From the NCBI GenBank assembly GCA_016926475.1, contig JAFGON010000012.1, forward strand, positions 1-27,427: 27,427 nucleotides of DNA. Reading direction: 5' to 3'. This DNA is from a candidate division WOR-3 bacterium (lineage in GTDB: Bacteria; SDB-A). The notes under the pieces are model-generated. The model was not told the DNA's origin. It saw only the letters and a list, made by a program, of their open reading frames with translations, and did not search any database. Of the stretch, positions 14,384-21,203 are shown piece after piece. Position numbers and translations under genes: made by a program. The number at the start of each line of letters is the position of its first letter. Position 1 is the stretch's first letter.

Positions 14384-15718
14384 CTATTTTTCGCCGTCGA
14401 TTTCTCCAGCATGACCTATCTTGTAATATTTCATCTTTCTGAAAAGAGTCGATTTGTCTATTCCAAGCTGTTTAGCGGCGGAACTTTTGTTTCCTTTGTT
14501 TTGTCTTATGGAGTTCAATATAGTTTGCCTTTCGGCCTTTTCGACTGCAGATTTCAAGCCACCAGCTTTTTGATACATACCGGCATTTTTCAATAACTCT
14601 CCAGGCAAGTTTTCTGTCCCGATGATTCTTTTTGAACACATTACGAAAGCTCTCTCGACCACGTTTTCAAGCTCTCTTATGTTGCCCGGCCAGTCGTAAG
14701 AAAAAAAAACCGAAAAAACATCTGGAGAAAACCCTTTTATGTTTTTTCCTTGAATTATATTGAGCCTCCCTAGTATCTTTTCTGCCAATTGAGGTATATC
14801 TTCCTTTCTTTCCCTGAGAGGGGGAAGCGTTAAAGAAATTATATTGAGGCGATAGTACAAATCCTGTCTGAATTCATTTTTTTTCGTCATCTCTAATAGG
14901 TTTTTGTTTGTCGCCGCCATAATTCTCGCCTCTGTTTTCTCGGTTTTATTTGATCCCAGCGGTTGGTACTCTCTCTCCTGCAGAACTCTTAAAAGTTTGA
15001 CCGCGAGAGACTGTGAAATTTCACCAATTTCATCGAGAAAAAGGGTGCCTTTTGTCGCCAAAGCAAGCCTGCCCTCCTTGTCCTTATCTGCCCCGGTGAA
15101 AGCCCCTTTTTTGTAGCCGAACAACTCAGATTCCAAAAGTGTGTCAGGAAGCGCGGCGCAGTTTATAGCGACAAAAGACCCTTTTGATCTTGGGCTCATA
15201 GAATGAATGGTTTTAGCTAAAACCTCTTTACCGGTTCCTGTTTCACCCTGTATCAAAACCGTGCTCAAGCTTTCAGAAACAGCGGGGAGAAGGCTGAAAA
15301 TTTTCCTCATTTCTGTGTTTTCACTAACCATCTCACCCGCAGTACTTTTCTCCGTTAGCTCTTTTTTCAGCTCCTCTATTTCACTCAGATCCCTGAAGGT
15401 TTCTGCCCCTCCAATAATTTTTCCGCTTTCATCCTGCAGAAGCGCGGTTGAAACGCTTATTGGTATTTTCCTCCCGTGCAGATCTATTATATAAGCGGAA
15501 ACATCTACAAGAGGTTTTCCAGATTTGATTGTTTTCCTGAGAGGGCACTGGTTTTCGCATTTATTTGATTTGAAGACTTCGCAACAATTTTTTCCAACCG
15601 CGTCTTCTCTTCTCACTCCCGTGATAATTTCCGCGGCTCTGTTGAAATACGTAATTTTCCAATCCAAATCTACAGTGAAAACTCCGTCCGATATACTCTC
15701 GAGTATTTTTTCGACCAT
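14384..15718 (-). CDS. PAS-containing sigma54-dependent transcriptional activator
   Basis: This 444-residue enhancer-binding protein has three parts. An N-terminal PAS sensor (about 1-115) contains a cluster of four cysteines (Cys45, 46, 54, 58). The AAA+ domain (about 130-370) has Walker A GETGTGKE (158-165), the sigma54-contact loop GAFTGA (205-210) and Walker B LFLDEIGE. A Fis-type helix-turn-helix ends the protein (about 390-432, GNKSSAAKQLGIDKSTLFRKMKYY). There is no receiver domain, so control should be by the PAS signal rather than phosphorylation. It lies 159 bases upstream of the operon with the sigma54 promoter, in the same direction, and is the obvious cognate activator. The Desulfovibrio ORP operons are likewise controlled by sigma54 and an adjacent activator. 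The start is 10 bases after the stop of the beta-helix gene. Confidence 0.95.
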   Translation of the reverse strand: MVEKILESISDGVFTVDLDWKITYFNRAAEIITGVRREDAVGKNCCEVFKSNKCENQCPLRKTIKSGKPLVDVSAYIIDLHGRKIPISVSTALLQDESGKIIGGAETFRDLSEIEELKKELTEKSTAGEMVSENTEMRKIFSLLPAVSESLSTVLIQGETGTGKEVLAKTIHSMSPRSKGSFVAINCAALPDTLLESELFGYKKGAFTGADKDKEGRLALATKGTLFLDEIGEISQSLAVKLLRVLQEREYQPLGSNKTEKTEARIMAATNKNLLEMTKKNEFRQDLYYRLNIISLTLPPLRERKEDIPQLAEKILGRLNIIQGKNIKGFSPDVFSVFFSYDWPGNIRELENVVERAFVMCSKRIIGTENLPGELLKNAGMYQKAGGLKSAVEKAERQTILNSIRQNKGNKSSAAKQLGIDKSTLFRKMKYYKIGHAGEIDGEK

Positions 15719-15728
15719 GCCTATATTT

Positions 15729-17300
15729 TCATTTCAAAACCTGAAAACTAATTGTTTTTGTGATTCTTGCGTTTGTCAGGACGGCGAAATAAACTCCAAG
15801 GGGTAGTTTCAAGGTGACGTTAAATGTTTTGCCTGTCTCTTCCAGGCAATAATTTCCGCAAGATCTGCCCAAGATATCATATAAGCGCAATACGCCTTTG
15901 GATTCGTATAATACCGACAGAACTTCACCTTTGTAAAAAACACGGAAAACTTCATCTTGATGGAGTCTCGCGCTATTTTCTTCTCCCACTCCAGTCCAGT
16001 GGTACTCGTAAGCTCCGATATCTATCTGCCCGTCAGATGGTCTTCCGGCAGGATATTGTGAAACATCATGAAGAGGGGGGTGAAACAGTGGAGGAAAAAG
16101 AGGGTTGGGAAACTCAAAACCGTAAGGGCTGGCAGGAGTTTGATTTCCGGCGTCTTTAAGGGGGCTTGTCTGTAAAATATTCAGATCCAGCGAAGAGAAA
16201 TCGACAAACCCGGGGTCTGTTCCTATGGTTGTAGAAGTCCATTGAGAGGGTATATTCGAAGCGCCCTGGTAGACCCAGTTGCAGCTTCCGCTGACTACAG
16301 CAGTGTCATGTACCCAAAAAGCGTCTGACGTGCGAATAATATTTATACCTCCACCTTCTCTGTAAAATACGTTGTTGTGCATTTCGACGCTTTCGAGGGT
16401 GTCAAAGCATCTGAAGACGGCGCTCGTTCCGCACACGAAGGTGTTGTTGACGAATCTGTATCTTCCGTGAGTCATTCCAGTTCCGTCGCCTCCTATTCTG
16501 ACGCAGTAAAAATTTGAATTGTTTCCTGCTGAAGTCGCTTTTTTCGCAATGACATTCCCTACTATATCGGAATCTTCGCGTTTTAGGCCTATGTTTCCGG
16601 TGTCACCTCCGTCGCATCCTATCAATTCCAATTCGTGATAAAACCCTCCTTCAATCCAGTTGTAATATATTTCATTTCTCTCAGCTCTCGACTTGACATT
16701 GTTGCCTCCGTCAGCGTCGTGGATATAACAATGCAACATTCTAAAGACGCTTCCAGGATGGTGAACTTCATCGGTCGCCATATAAACCTGGTGCCTGTAA
16801 TCTCCGTCTCCGCAGTTTCTCACTTCTACAAACTCCATGAGACAAGAACCCGAGCCTTGGTCCGCTCCTAGAATCCCATGAGCGGGACAATCGCGTACGA
16901 GAACGTCCCTTAAAGTCAAATCATCTGCCTGATGGTATACACCCCTTGAAGTTCCGCCCGTGATTTCAAATCCTTGAAAAATGTAATGATCAGCGCCGCT
17001 GTCGTAAGGCCATGGAGATATAAAAGAAACTGTGTTGGTCCCTCCTGAGATAGTTGGTCTGTTTCCGTTTATCCTGACGCCGATTATGAAGATCTTGCTG
17101 TCCTGTCTTCCTGCTTTTGTGAAAACTACATCCCCCGGATAAGTGCAGTCTCCATCGACAAAAACACTGTCGCCTGGATCGAGCAAATCGACAACCTGCT
17201 GCAATGCTGTAAGAGGTCTCGTCGGACCGACATAAAAAACGTCGCCGTATAAACTAGTTGTAAAAAACAGCAAGCATAAAAACAGTGTTTTTTCTTTCAT
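15729..17300 (-). CDS. Secreted right-handed beta-helix protein with T9SS-like C-terminal domain
   Basis: The 523-residue product starts with a signal peptide (about 1-19, ending SLYG). Residues of about 20-400 have the short repeated strand-turn pattern of a parallel beta-helix, as in polysaccharide lyases and related surface proteins (SGGTNTVSF, GFEITGGTSRGVYHQADDLTLRDVLVRDC). A segment ending DGQIDIGAYEY is common at the end of such helices. The last roughly 80 residues, with VLRLYDILGR and LPLGVYFAVLTNARITKTISFQVLK, resemble type IX secretion sorting domains. The substrate is unknown and no catalytic triad is obvious. An AGAGG ribosome-binding site precedes the ATG. The activator gene follows after only 10 bases, although their functions do not seem related. 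Confidence 0.88.
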   Translation of the reverse strand: MKEKTLFLCLLFFTTSLYGDVFYVGPTRPLTALQQVVDLLDPGDSVFVDGDCTYPGDVVFTKAGRQDSKIFIIGVRINGNRPTISGGTNTVSFISPWPYDSGADHYIFQGFEITGGTSRGVYHQADDLTLRDVLVRDCPAHGILGADQGSGSCLMEFVEVRNCGDGDYRHQVYMATDEVHHPGSVFRMLHCYIHDADGGNNVKSRAERNEIYYNWIEGGFYHELELIGCDGGDTGNIGLKREDSDIVGNVIAKKATSAGNNSNFYCVRIGGDGTGMTHGRYRFVNNTFVCGTSAVFRCFDTLESVEMHNNVFYREGGGINIIRTSDAFWVHDTAVVSGSCNWVYQGASNIPSQWTSTTIGTDPGFVDFSSLDLNILQTSPLKDAGNQTPASPYGFEFPNPLFPPLFHPPLHDVSQYPAGRPSDGQIDIGAYEYHWTGVGEENSARLHQDEVFRVFYKGEVLSVLYESKGVLRLYDILGRSCGNYCLEETGKTFNVTLKLPLGVYFAVLTNARITKTISFQVLK

Positions 17301-17347
17301 AAAACCTCTTTTTTAATCCTTTTTACCACCTCTCTGCTTTTCGCTAA

Positions 17348-17353
17348 ATTATA
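17348..17353 (-). promoter_or_regulatory. Candidate -10 element for the beta-helix gene
   Basis: A perfect TATAAT on the minus strand lies 47 bases before the beta-helix ATG. The hexamer 17 bases upstream (TTATAT) is a weak -35. No gene is seen between 17301 and 17524; that stretch is AT-rich and otherwise featureless. Confidence 0.35.
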
Positions 17354-17524
17354 ACAATTTTAACCGACCAATATAATACATAAAAATTTTCAGAAAAACC
17401 TTTACGACAGCGTCAAATATGAAAATCTAAGAATCTGAGGCATTTTAGACAAACCGTTTTTTAAATATTATTCTCAATGACTGATAAGGTTGATGGAAGT
17501 CCCGTAAAAGGCTTTTGGAAGTTA

Positions 17525-17566
17525 TAAAACAAAGTGTGGCAAGTTATTGAAAGTTCACCACACTTT
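17525..17566 (-). terminator. Terminator after the peroxiredoxin gene
   Basis: AAAGTGTGG (17531-17539) and CCACACTTT (17558-17566) form a perfect 9-bp stem with an 18-base loop. On the minus strand the stem is followed by GTTTTATAA. It begins 20 bases after the peroxiredoxin stop. A T-run on the other side means it may also work from the opposite direction. Confidence 0.6.
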
Positions 17567-17585
17567 TTCGCAAAAAGAAAAGATT

Positions 17586-18302
17586 TCAGTCGAAAGCCAT
17601 ATCTGTTTTCCAGACCTCCCATACTTTGCCGACAAGATCAGGACCCGGCTTTAAGGTCATTTTTCCAGGTTTCCAGCCCGAAGGAGCGGCTTCTGTGCCC
17701 TTGCTGTTGCGTACAAGTTGAAAAGCCTGTATTTGACGCAATGTCTCGTTAACGTTTCTTCCCACAGGAGGCGTCAAAACCTCATAACCCTGTATGATTC
17801 CATCCGGGTCTATGAGAAAACGACCTCTTGTCTCAACCCCGGCGTCAGGGTCATATACTCCGTAAACAGACCCGACTTTGCCTCCAGCGTCGGAGAGCAT
17901 TTGAAAAGGGACTCCGCCTTTGACCATTTTGGACAATTCGTTTTCATTCCAAATCTTGTGAACAAAAACGCTGTCGACACTGACCGACATAACTTCAGCG
18001 CCTAATTTCTGAAATTCAGGGTATTTTTCTGCGACCGCAGAAACTTCTGTCGCTCAGACAAAAGTGAAGTCACCAGGATAAAAGCAGAGAACAATCCATT
18101 TTCCGAGGAAATCCGACAGTTTTACCGACGTAAACTTACCTTTAAAATAAGCTGGAGCCGAAAAGTCCGGCGCCTTTTTTCCGACCATTACCATGGTTTT
18201 GTCTTCCTTGTTTAAGGGTTTAGTATCCTCTTTTGCCGGTTCCAGCTTCTCTCCGACCGGACCTCCTGTAGGTCTCGCGCAACCGATTTGCTCTTCAGCC
18301 AT
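17586..18302 (-). CDS. Selenocysteine-containing AhpC-type peroxiredoxin (UGA read-through)
   Basis: Peroxiredoxins reduce hydrogen and organic peroxides with an active-site thiol or selenol. The two open segments (to 18054 and from 17990) join in one frame across a single UGA at 18054-18056. The joined protein reads [15 protein letters not shown]-[UGA][14 protein letters not shown], so the UGA replaces the peroxidatic cysteine of the FTFVCPTE motif exactly (residue 83). A hairpin with loop GGTC lies 10 bases downstream, as expected for a bacterial SECIS. UGA is used as a normal stop by other genes here (sppA, the first MinD gene, DUF5320). The ATG at 18302 is seven bases from AAGGAG; the ATG at 18308 is too close. 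The product is 238 residues. The C-terminal resolving cysteine of AhpC (EVCPA) is replaced by EAAPS, leaving Cys8 and Cys73 as the only cysteines. The gene appears monocistronic. Confidence 0.9.
18026..18043 (-). promoter_or_regulatory. Bacterial SECIS-like hairpin of the peroxiredoxin mRNA
   Basis: On the coding strand TTTCTGC-GGTC-GCAGAAA forms a perfect 7-bp stem with a four-base loop. The loop begins 17 bases after the UGA, within the 16-37 base window described for bacterial SECIS elements. The loop GGUC is the one found in the E. coli formate dehydrogenase SECIS. It lies inside the coding sequence, as is normal for bacteria. Confidence 0.82.
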
Positions 18303-18397
18303 TGGCATTCTCCTTTTCTGTATAATTTAAACAACAGAATCTGATTATCCGCATTTTATTGCAGGGTATTTGATGAATGATTATGAGTATTTCTCTT

Positions 18398-18508
18398 ATG
18401 GTTGGATTTGTAAACATATCTGATAAACCCACGCGTAGATTTTATCACGGCTGAACCTGTTTTCAAACATTAATTTAGCGCCAAAGCAACTTATTCAAAT
18501 CCAACCAT
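18398..18508. repeat. 13-bp perfect inverted repeat with 85-base interior
   Basis: ATGGTTGGATTTG (18398-18410) and CAAATCCAACCAT (18496-18508) are exact inverted repeats in the gap between the peroxiredoxin and lipoprotein genes. Within them lies a second inverted repeat, TGATAAA (18421-18427) with TTTATCA (18441-18447). No ORF or target-site duplication is visible. It may be a tiny MITE-like remnant or a regulatory structure. The rest of the 276-base gap (18303-18578) shows no gene. Confidence 0.5.
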
Positions 18509-18578
18509 CACCGGATCTGAATCATTACCTTTTTTTGGGAAAACCCTATCTTCCGAACTTTATTTATAGTAGAACAGG

Positions 18579-19040
18579 TTAAAGATGCCATATTTCAAAA
18601 TTAATCATATTTGTCGCCGTATCCAAAGTGAGTTTAAACGGTTCTGACCTTTCAAGTTTTGAATGAAAGTATTCATAACCGAAAGTCCTTGAAATCCATA
18701 CTCCCCCGAGGCTTTCCTTTTCGACCATAATCCATGCTGATTCAGCATAATTTGCGCCAGCGACACAGTTGTAATATTCTGATCCTACGATTTGATATTC
18801 AATACCGCTTTCAGACTTATCCTGGTATTGTATTACTATATATCTCGTGTAGTCTGAATCAAATGCTCCGGAGGTATATCTCGTACTGTCGACGATTATT
18901 GTGAAAAGAGTATCTATTGCAATTCCGGTCTTATCTTCTATCAACCAGCTAATTTCTTTCTTATGGCTTTCTGCTTGAAAACAGCCCGTCAGAAGAAACA
19001 GAAACGCCAAGACATTTGTCTTCAGGTCTGTCTTATTCAT
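18579..19040 (-). CDS. Small lipoprotein of unknown function
   Basis: The 153-residue product has a signal sequence ending in the lipobox LLTGC (Cys20), so it should be anchored in a membrane. The mature part (AESHKKEISWLIEDKTGIAIDTLFTIIVDSTRYTSG...) looks mostly beta-strand; I recognise no family. Its ATG overlaps the stop of the SagB-type gene as ATGA, making it the last gene of the potassium transporter operon. A role linked to the oxidoreductase is possible but rests only on position. Confidence 0.8.
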   Translation of the reverse strand: MNKTDLKTNVLAFLFLLTGCFQAESHKKEISWLIEDKTGIAIDTLFTIIVDSTRYTSGAFDSDYTRYIVIQYQDKSESGIEYQIVGSEYYNCVAGANYAESAWIMVEKESLGGVWISRTFGYEYFHSKLERSEPFKLTLDTATNMINFEIWHL

Positions 19041-19780
19041 AACTTTCCTACCGGAGCGATATAAACCACAAATTCTTCAACGCCGTCCAAATCCAGCATT
19101 TCATCCGATCTCTCCTGATCGTAGGCTGCTACTGCACAAGTTCCCGCGCCAATTGCCGAACAAGCCAAATAAAGATTCTGACAGACGTGCCCTGCGTCAA
19201 GGGCAATAACTTTGTACGAAGCCTCGGCGTATCTCCATTCCATGCGCGCAGGGATTACCGACCAATAGAAAGTGACCGCGCCCCGACTGCAGAAATCCTG
19301 CCCGAGAGTCGAAGCCGAAACGGTTTCTTCCAGGTTCTCGACTTCTTTGATAAATACCAATTCATGGCTGAGAGGAAGATAACGATAGACACCCTTTTCA
19401 AGCCCTTTAACCCTGAAAACAGCGAGATATGTTTCAAAAGCATGCCTGCATCCTGCAGAAGGAACTGTCCTGAAGTAAACTCTGTTTTTTATGTTTTCCC
19501 TTATCCCCTGAGTTGACCAGAGAAGAAAAGAAAGTTCCTCCAAGGACAACGGGTCTTGCATAAAAGATCTGTGGGACTTTCTTTTTGCGATTGCCTTTTC
19601 TACGGATACGCTTTTGATCGAACTCCAAGCGCCGGGCGTTACCAATGCAGTTTTTTTTGCTTTCAACGGACTTTTTTTTTCAACTGGTGGAGCCGGGATC
19701 CCTTCACTCTGTCGAGTTTTAGAAAAATCAACTTTCTTTCTTATGCTGTCTTTCAAAAAATCTCTGTAGTATTCCTTCAT
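19037..19780 (-). CDS. SagB-type nitroreductase-fold oxidoreductase
   Basis: This 247-residue protein has the FMN-dependent nitroreductase fold of the SagB/ThcOx family, whose known members oxidise azoline rings in peptide products. Family features are AIAKRKSHRSF near the N-terminus (FMN phosphate contact), LSFLLWSTQGI, RTVPSAGCRHAFETYLAVFRV, VYRYLPLSHEL, and the C-terminal LACSAIGAGTCAVAAYDQE with a DGVEEFVVYIAPVGK ending. No YcaO cyclodehydratase or precursor peptide is in the window, so azole synthesis is not supported. Stand-alone SagB proteins of unknown role are widespread. It lies 27 bases after a membrane PAS protein and overlaps the following lipoprotein gene. Only an AGAGAG-like ribosome-binding site is seen. 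Confidence 0.9.
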   Translation of the reverse strand: MKEYYRDFLKDSIRKKVDFSKTRQSEGIPAPPVEKKSPLKAKKTALVTPGAWSSIKSVSVEKAIAKRKSHRSFMQDPLSLEELSFLLWSTQGIRENIKNRVYFRTVPSAGCRHAFETYLAVFRVKGLEKGVYRYLPLSHELVFIKEVENLEETVSASTLGQDFCSRGAVTFYWSVIPARMEWRYAEASYKVIALDAGHVCQNLYLACSAIGAGTCAVAAYDQERSDEMLDLDGVEEFVVYIAPVGKL

Positions 19781-19807
19781 TTTAGATCTCTCTTTTGAAT
19801 TTTAAAC

Positions 19808-20506
19808 CTACCGTATTTCTTCGACAAAAATCAGAGCGTAAGCGACTTTTTCGTCTTTTCCCCTTACAGGTATAAAATCGAACCAAAAGGTTTTCGTGAT
19901 TTCTCCGATCGGCAGTCTGAAAGGAGCTTGAAATTTCTTTTCGATTTTATCTTTCATGAGAGCAAGCAACAAAATTCGGACAAATTTTGTGTTGTATTCG
20001 TTTTTTTCGATAGACGTGAAAGAAAACCTGTTGTTTTTTACTCCGAAAAGGGTTTGAAGTGCTCTGTTCATTATGAAATGTTTTTCTTCGACATCGACCA
20101 ACATGCAGGGTTGGTCAATCCTGTTGAAGATGATATCGAGAACCGAAAAGCTGAGTTGAACCTTTTCCGCTCTCAGCCTGTCGAAAAGGCAAAGCCTTTC
20201 ACTCAACTTGTTTGAAAGGTCGACAATTCCGGTGAATTCATCGTACACCGGACAATTTTGCTTAATGCCTACTTTGTAGTCTCCCCCGTAAAGAGATTTG
20301 ATAAAAGTCAACATCCTCTTTTGGAACAAAACAGTCCTGGTCGCCAAATAAACCGATAGAGAGAAAAATATCGCGGAATAGACGTAAAACAGAACGCCCC
20401 TTAAGACACCGCTTAAAAAAAGCAGGATTATTGAACCCACCCCGAGCAGGAATATCGAAAAAAAAACAAAGACCGCCGATATTTTTATAACTTTATTTTT
20501 TTTCAC
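19808..20506 (-). CDS. Membrane protein with a PAS-like domain
   Basis: The 232-residue product has two membrane helices (about 8-32 and 36-60). A short linker resembling HAMP (KSLYGGDYKVGIKQNCPVYDEFTGIVDLSNKLSERL) leads into a C-terminal PAS-like domain (about 118-230, VLDIIFNRIDQPCMLVDVEEKHFIMNRALQTLFG). There is no kinase, cyclase or DNA-binding output, so it resembles the front half of a sensor kinase. Its ATG overlaps the stop of the TrkA-type gene, placing it in the potassium transport operon. It might sense state for the transporter or partner another signalling protein; this is inference. Confidence 0.75.
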   Translation of the reverse strand: MKKNKVIKISAVFVFFSIFLLGVGSIILLFLSGVLRGVLFYVYSAIFFSLSVYLATRTVLFQKRMLTFIKSLYGGDYKVGIKQNCPVYDEFTGIVDLSNKLSERLCLFDRLRAEKVQLSFSVLDIIFNRIDQPCMLVDVEEKHFIMNRALQTLFGVKNNRFSFTSIEKNEYNTKFVRILLLALMKDKIEKKFQAPFRLPIGEITKTFWFDFIPVRGKDEKVAYALIFVEEIR

Positions 20507-21192
20507 TTTCCTTTGGCAAACCTTTCGATGTTTTTGTCCGATCCGGCTATGAGTAAAAAAACGTCTTCTTTGAGCTCTTCATCGGGTGACGGGATATCGT
20601 CGAAGACTTCCTTGAACTCCCTCTCCCCGGATGAATTTACATGCGGTATCAGATATTTTATTCCCACGACATTGACCTTGAACTCCGTTCTCGGTTCTAT
20701 TTCCCTGAGAGTTTTCCCGATAAAAGAATCGGGGATTTTTATCTCAGCTATGCTGTGACCTTCAGAAAGCGGAATTCTCTTTGACACGTAGCTCGAGACA
20801 AGGCTTCTCGCTATAGTGATTCCCATTTGTTCTTCAAGGCCAATTATCTGATCTACGTCGAGCGTTTTTAAAATTTCTTTTTGAAGCTCGTTTATCGCCC
20901 TGGACCAAATTCTTTTGACTCCCATTTTTTTTAAAAGCAACGTCGTGAGAAGATTAGCTTCTACATCGTCACCGATGCAGACAACTGCTACATCCACGTC
21001 CTGAACACCTATTGAAAGAAGAGCGTTTTTGTCCAAGGAGTTTAGGCAAACGGCATAAGTTACAGTTTCTTTAATATCTTCGACTTTGTTCTTGTCGTTG
21101 TCTATGGCAATTACCTGAGCGCCTTTGTCAGTAAGTTCCTTAGCGAGCGTGCTCCCAAACACACCAAGTCCTATAACCGCGATACTTCTCAT
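20503..21192 (-). CDS. trkA: Trk/Ktr potassium uptake regulatory subunit (RCK)
   Basis: This cytoplasmic ring-forming subunit gates the TrkH/KtrB channel in response to bound nucleotide. The 229-residue length fits the single-unit KtrA type rather than the duplicated E. coli TrkA (458). The N-terminal RCK-N Rossmann domain has GLGVFGSTLAKEL (Gly7, 9 and 12), with the acidic AIDND at the end of the second strand. The later segment AVVCIGDDVEANLLTTLLLKKMG is also typical. A TrkA_C domain follows (about 145-225, IPLSEGHSIAEIKIPDSFIGKTLREI). It starts 11 bases after the channel gene. ktrA would be an equally fair name. Confidence 0.95.
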   Translation of the reverse strand: MRSIAVIGLGVFGSTLAKELTDKGAQVIAIDNDKNKVEDIKETVTYAVCLNSLDKNALLSIGVQDVDVAVVCIGDDVEANLLTTLLLKKMGVKRIWSRAINELQKEILKTLDVDQIIGLEEQMGITIARSLVSSYVSKRIPLSEGHSIAEIKIPDSFIGKTLREIEPRTEFKVNVVGIKYLIPHVNSSGEREFKEVFDDIPSPDEELKEDVFLLIAGSDKNIERFAKGK

Positions 21193-21203
21193 CTTTTCTT
21201 CTT

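Noticed and set aside
17990-18056. UGA in the peroxiredoxin read as tryptophan, or the gene being a simple pseudogene.
   Set aside because: Other genes here end with UGA, the UGA falls on the catalytic cysteine position, the sequence on both sides is intact, and a SECIS-like hairpin follows at the right distance.
19037-19780. An azole-containing peptide biosynthesis cluster built around SagB.
   Set aside because: No YcaO, no precursor peptide and no exporter are near; the gene sits inside a potassium transport operon.
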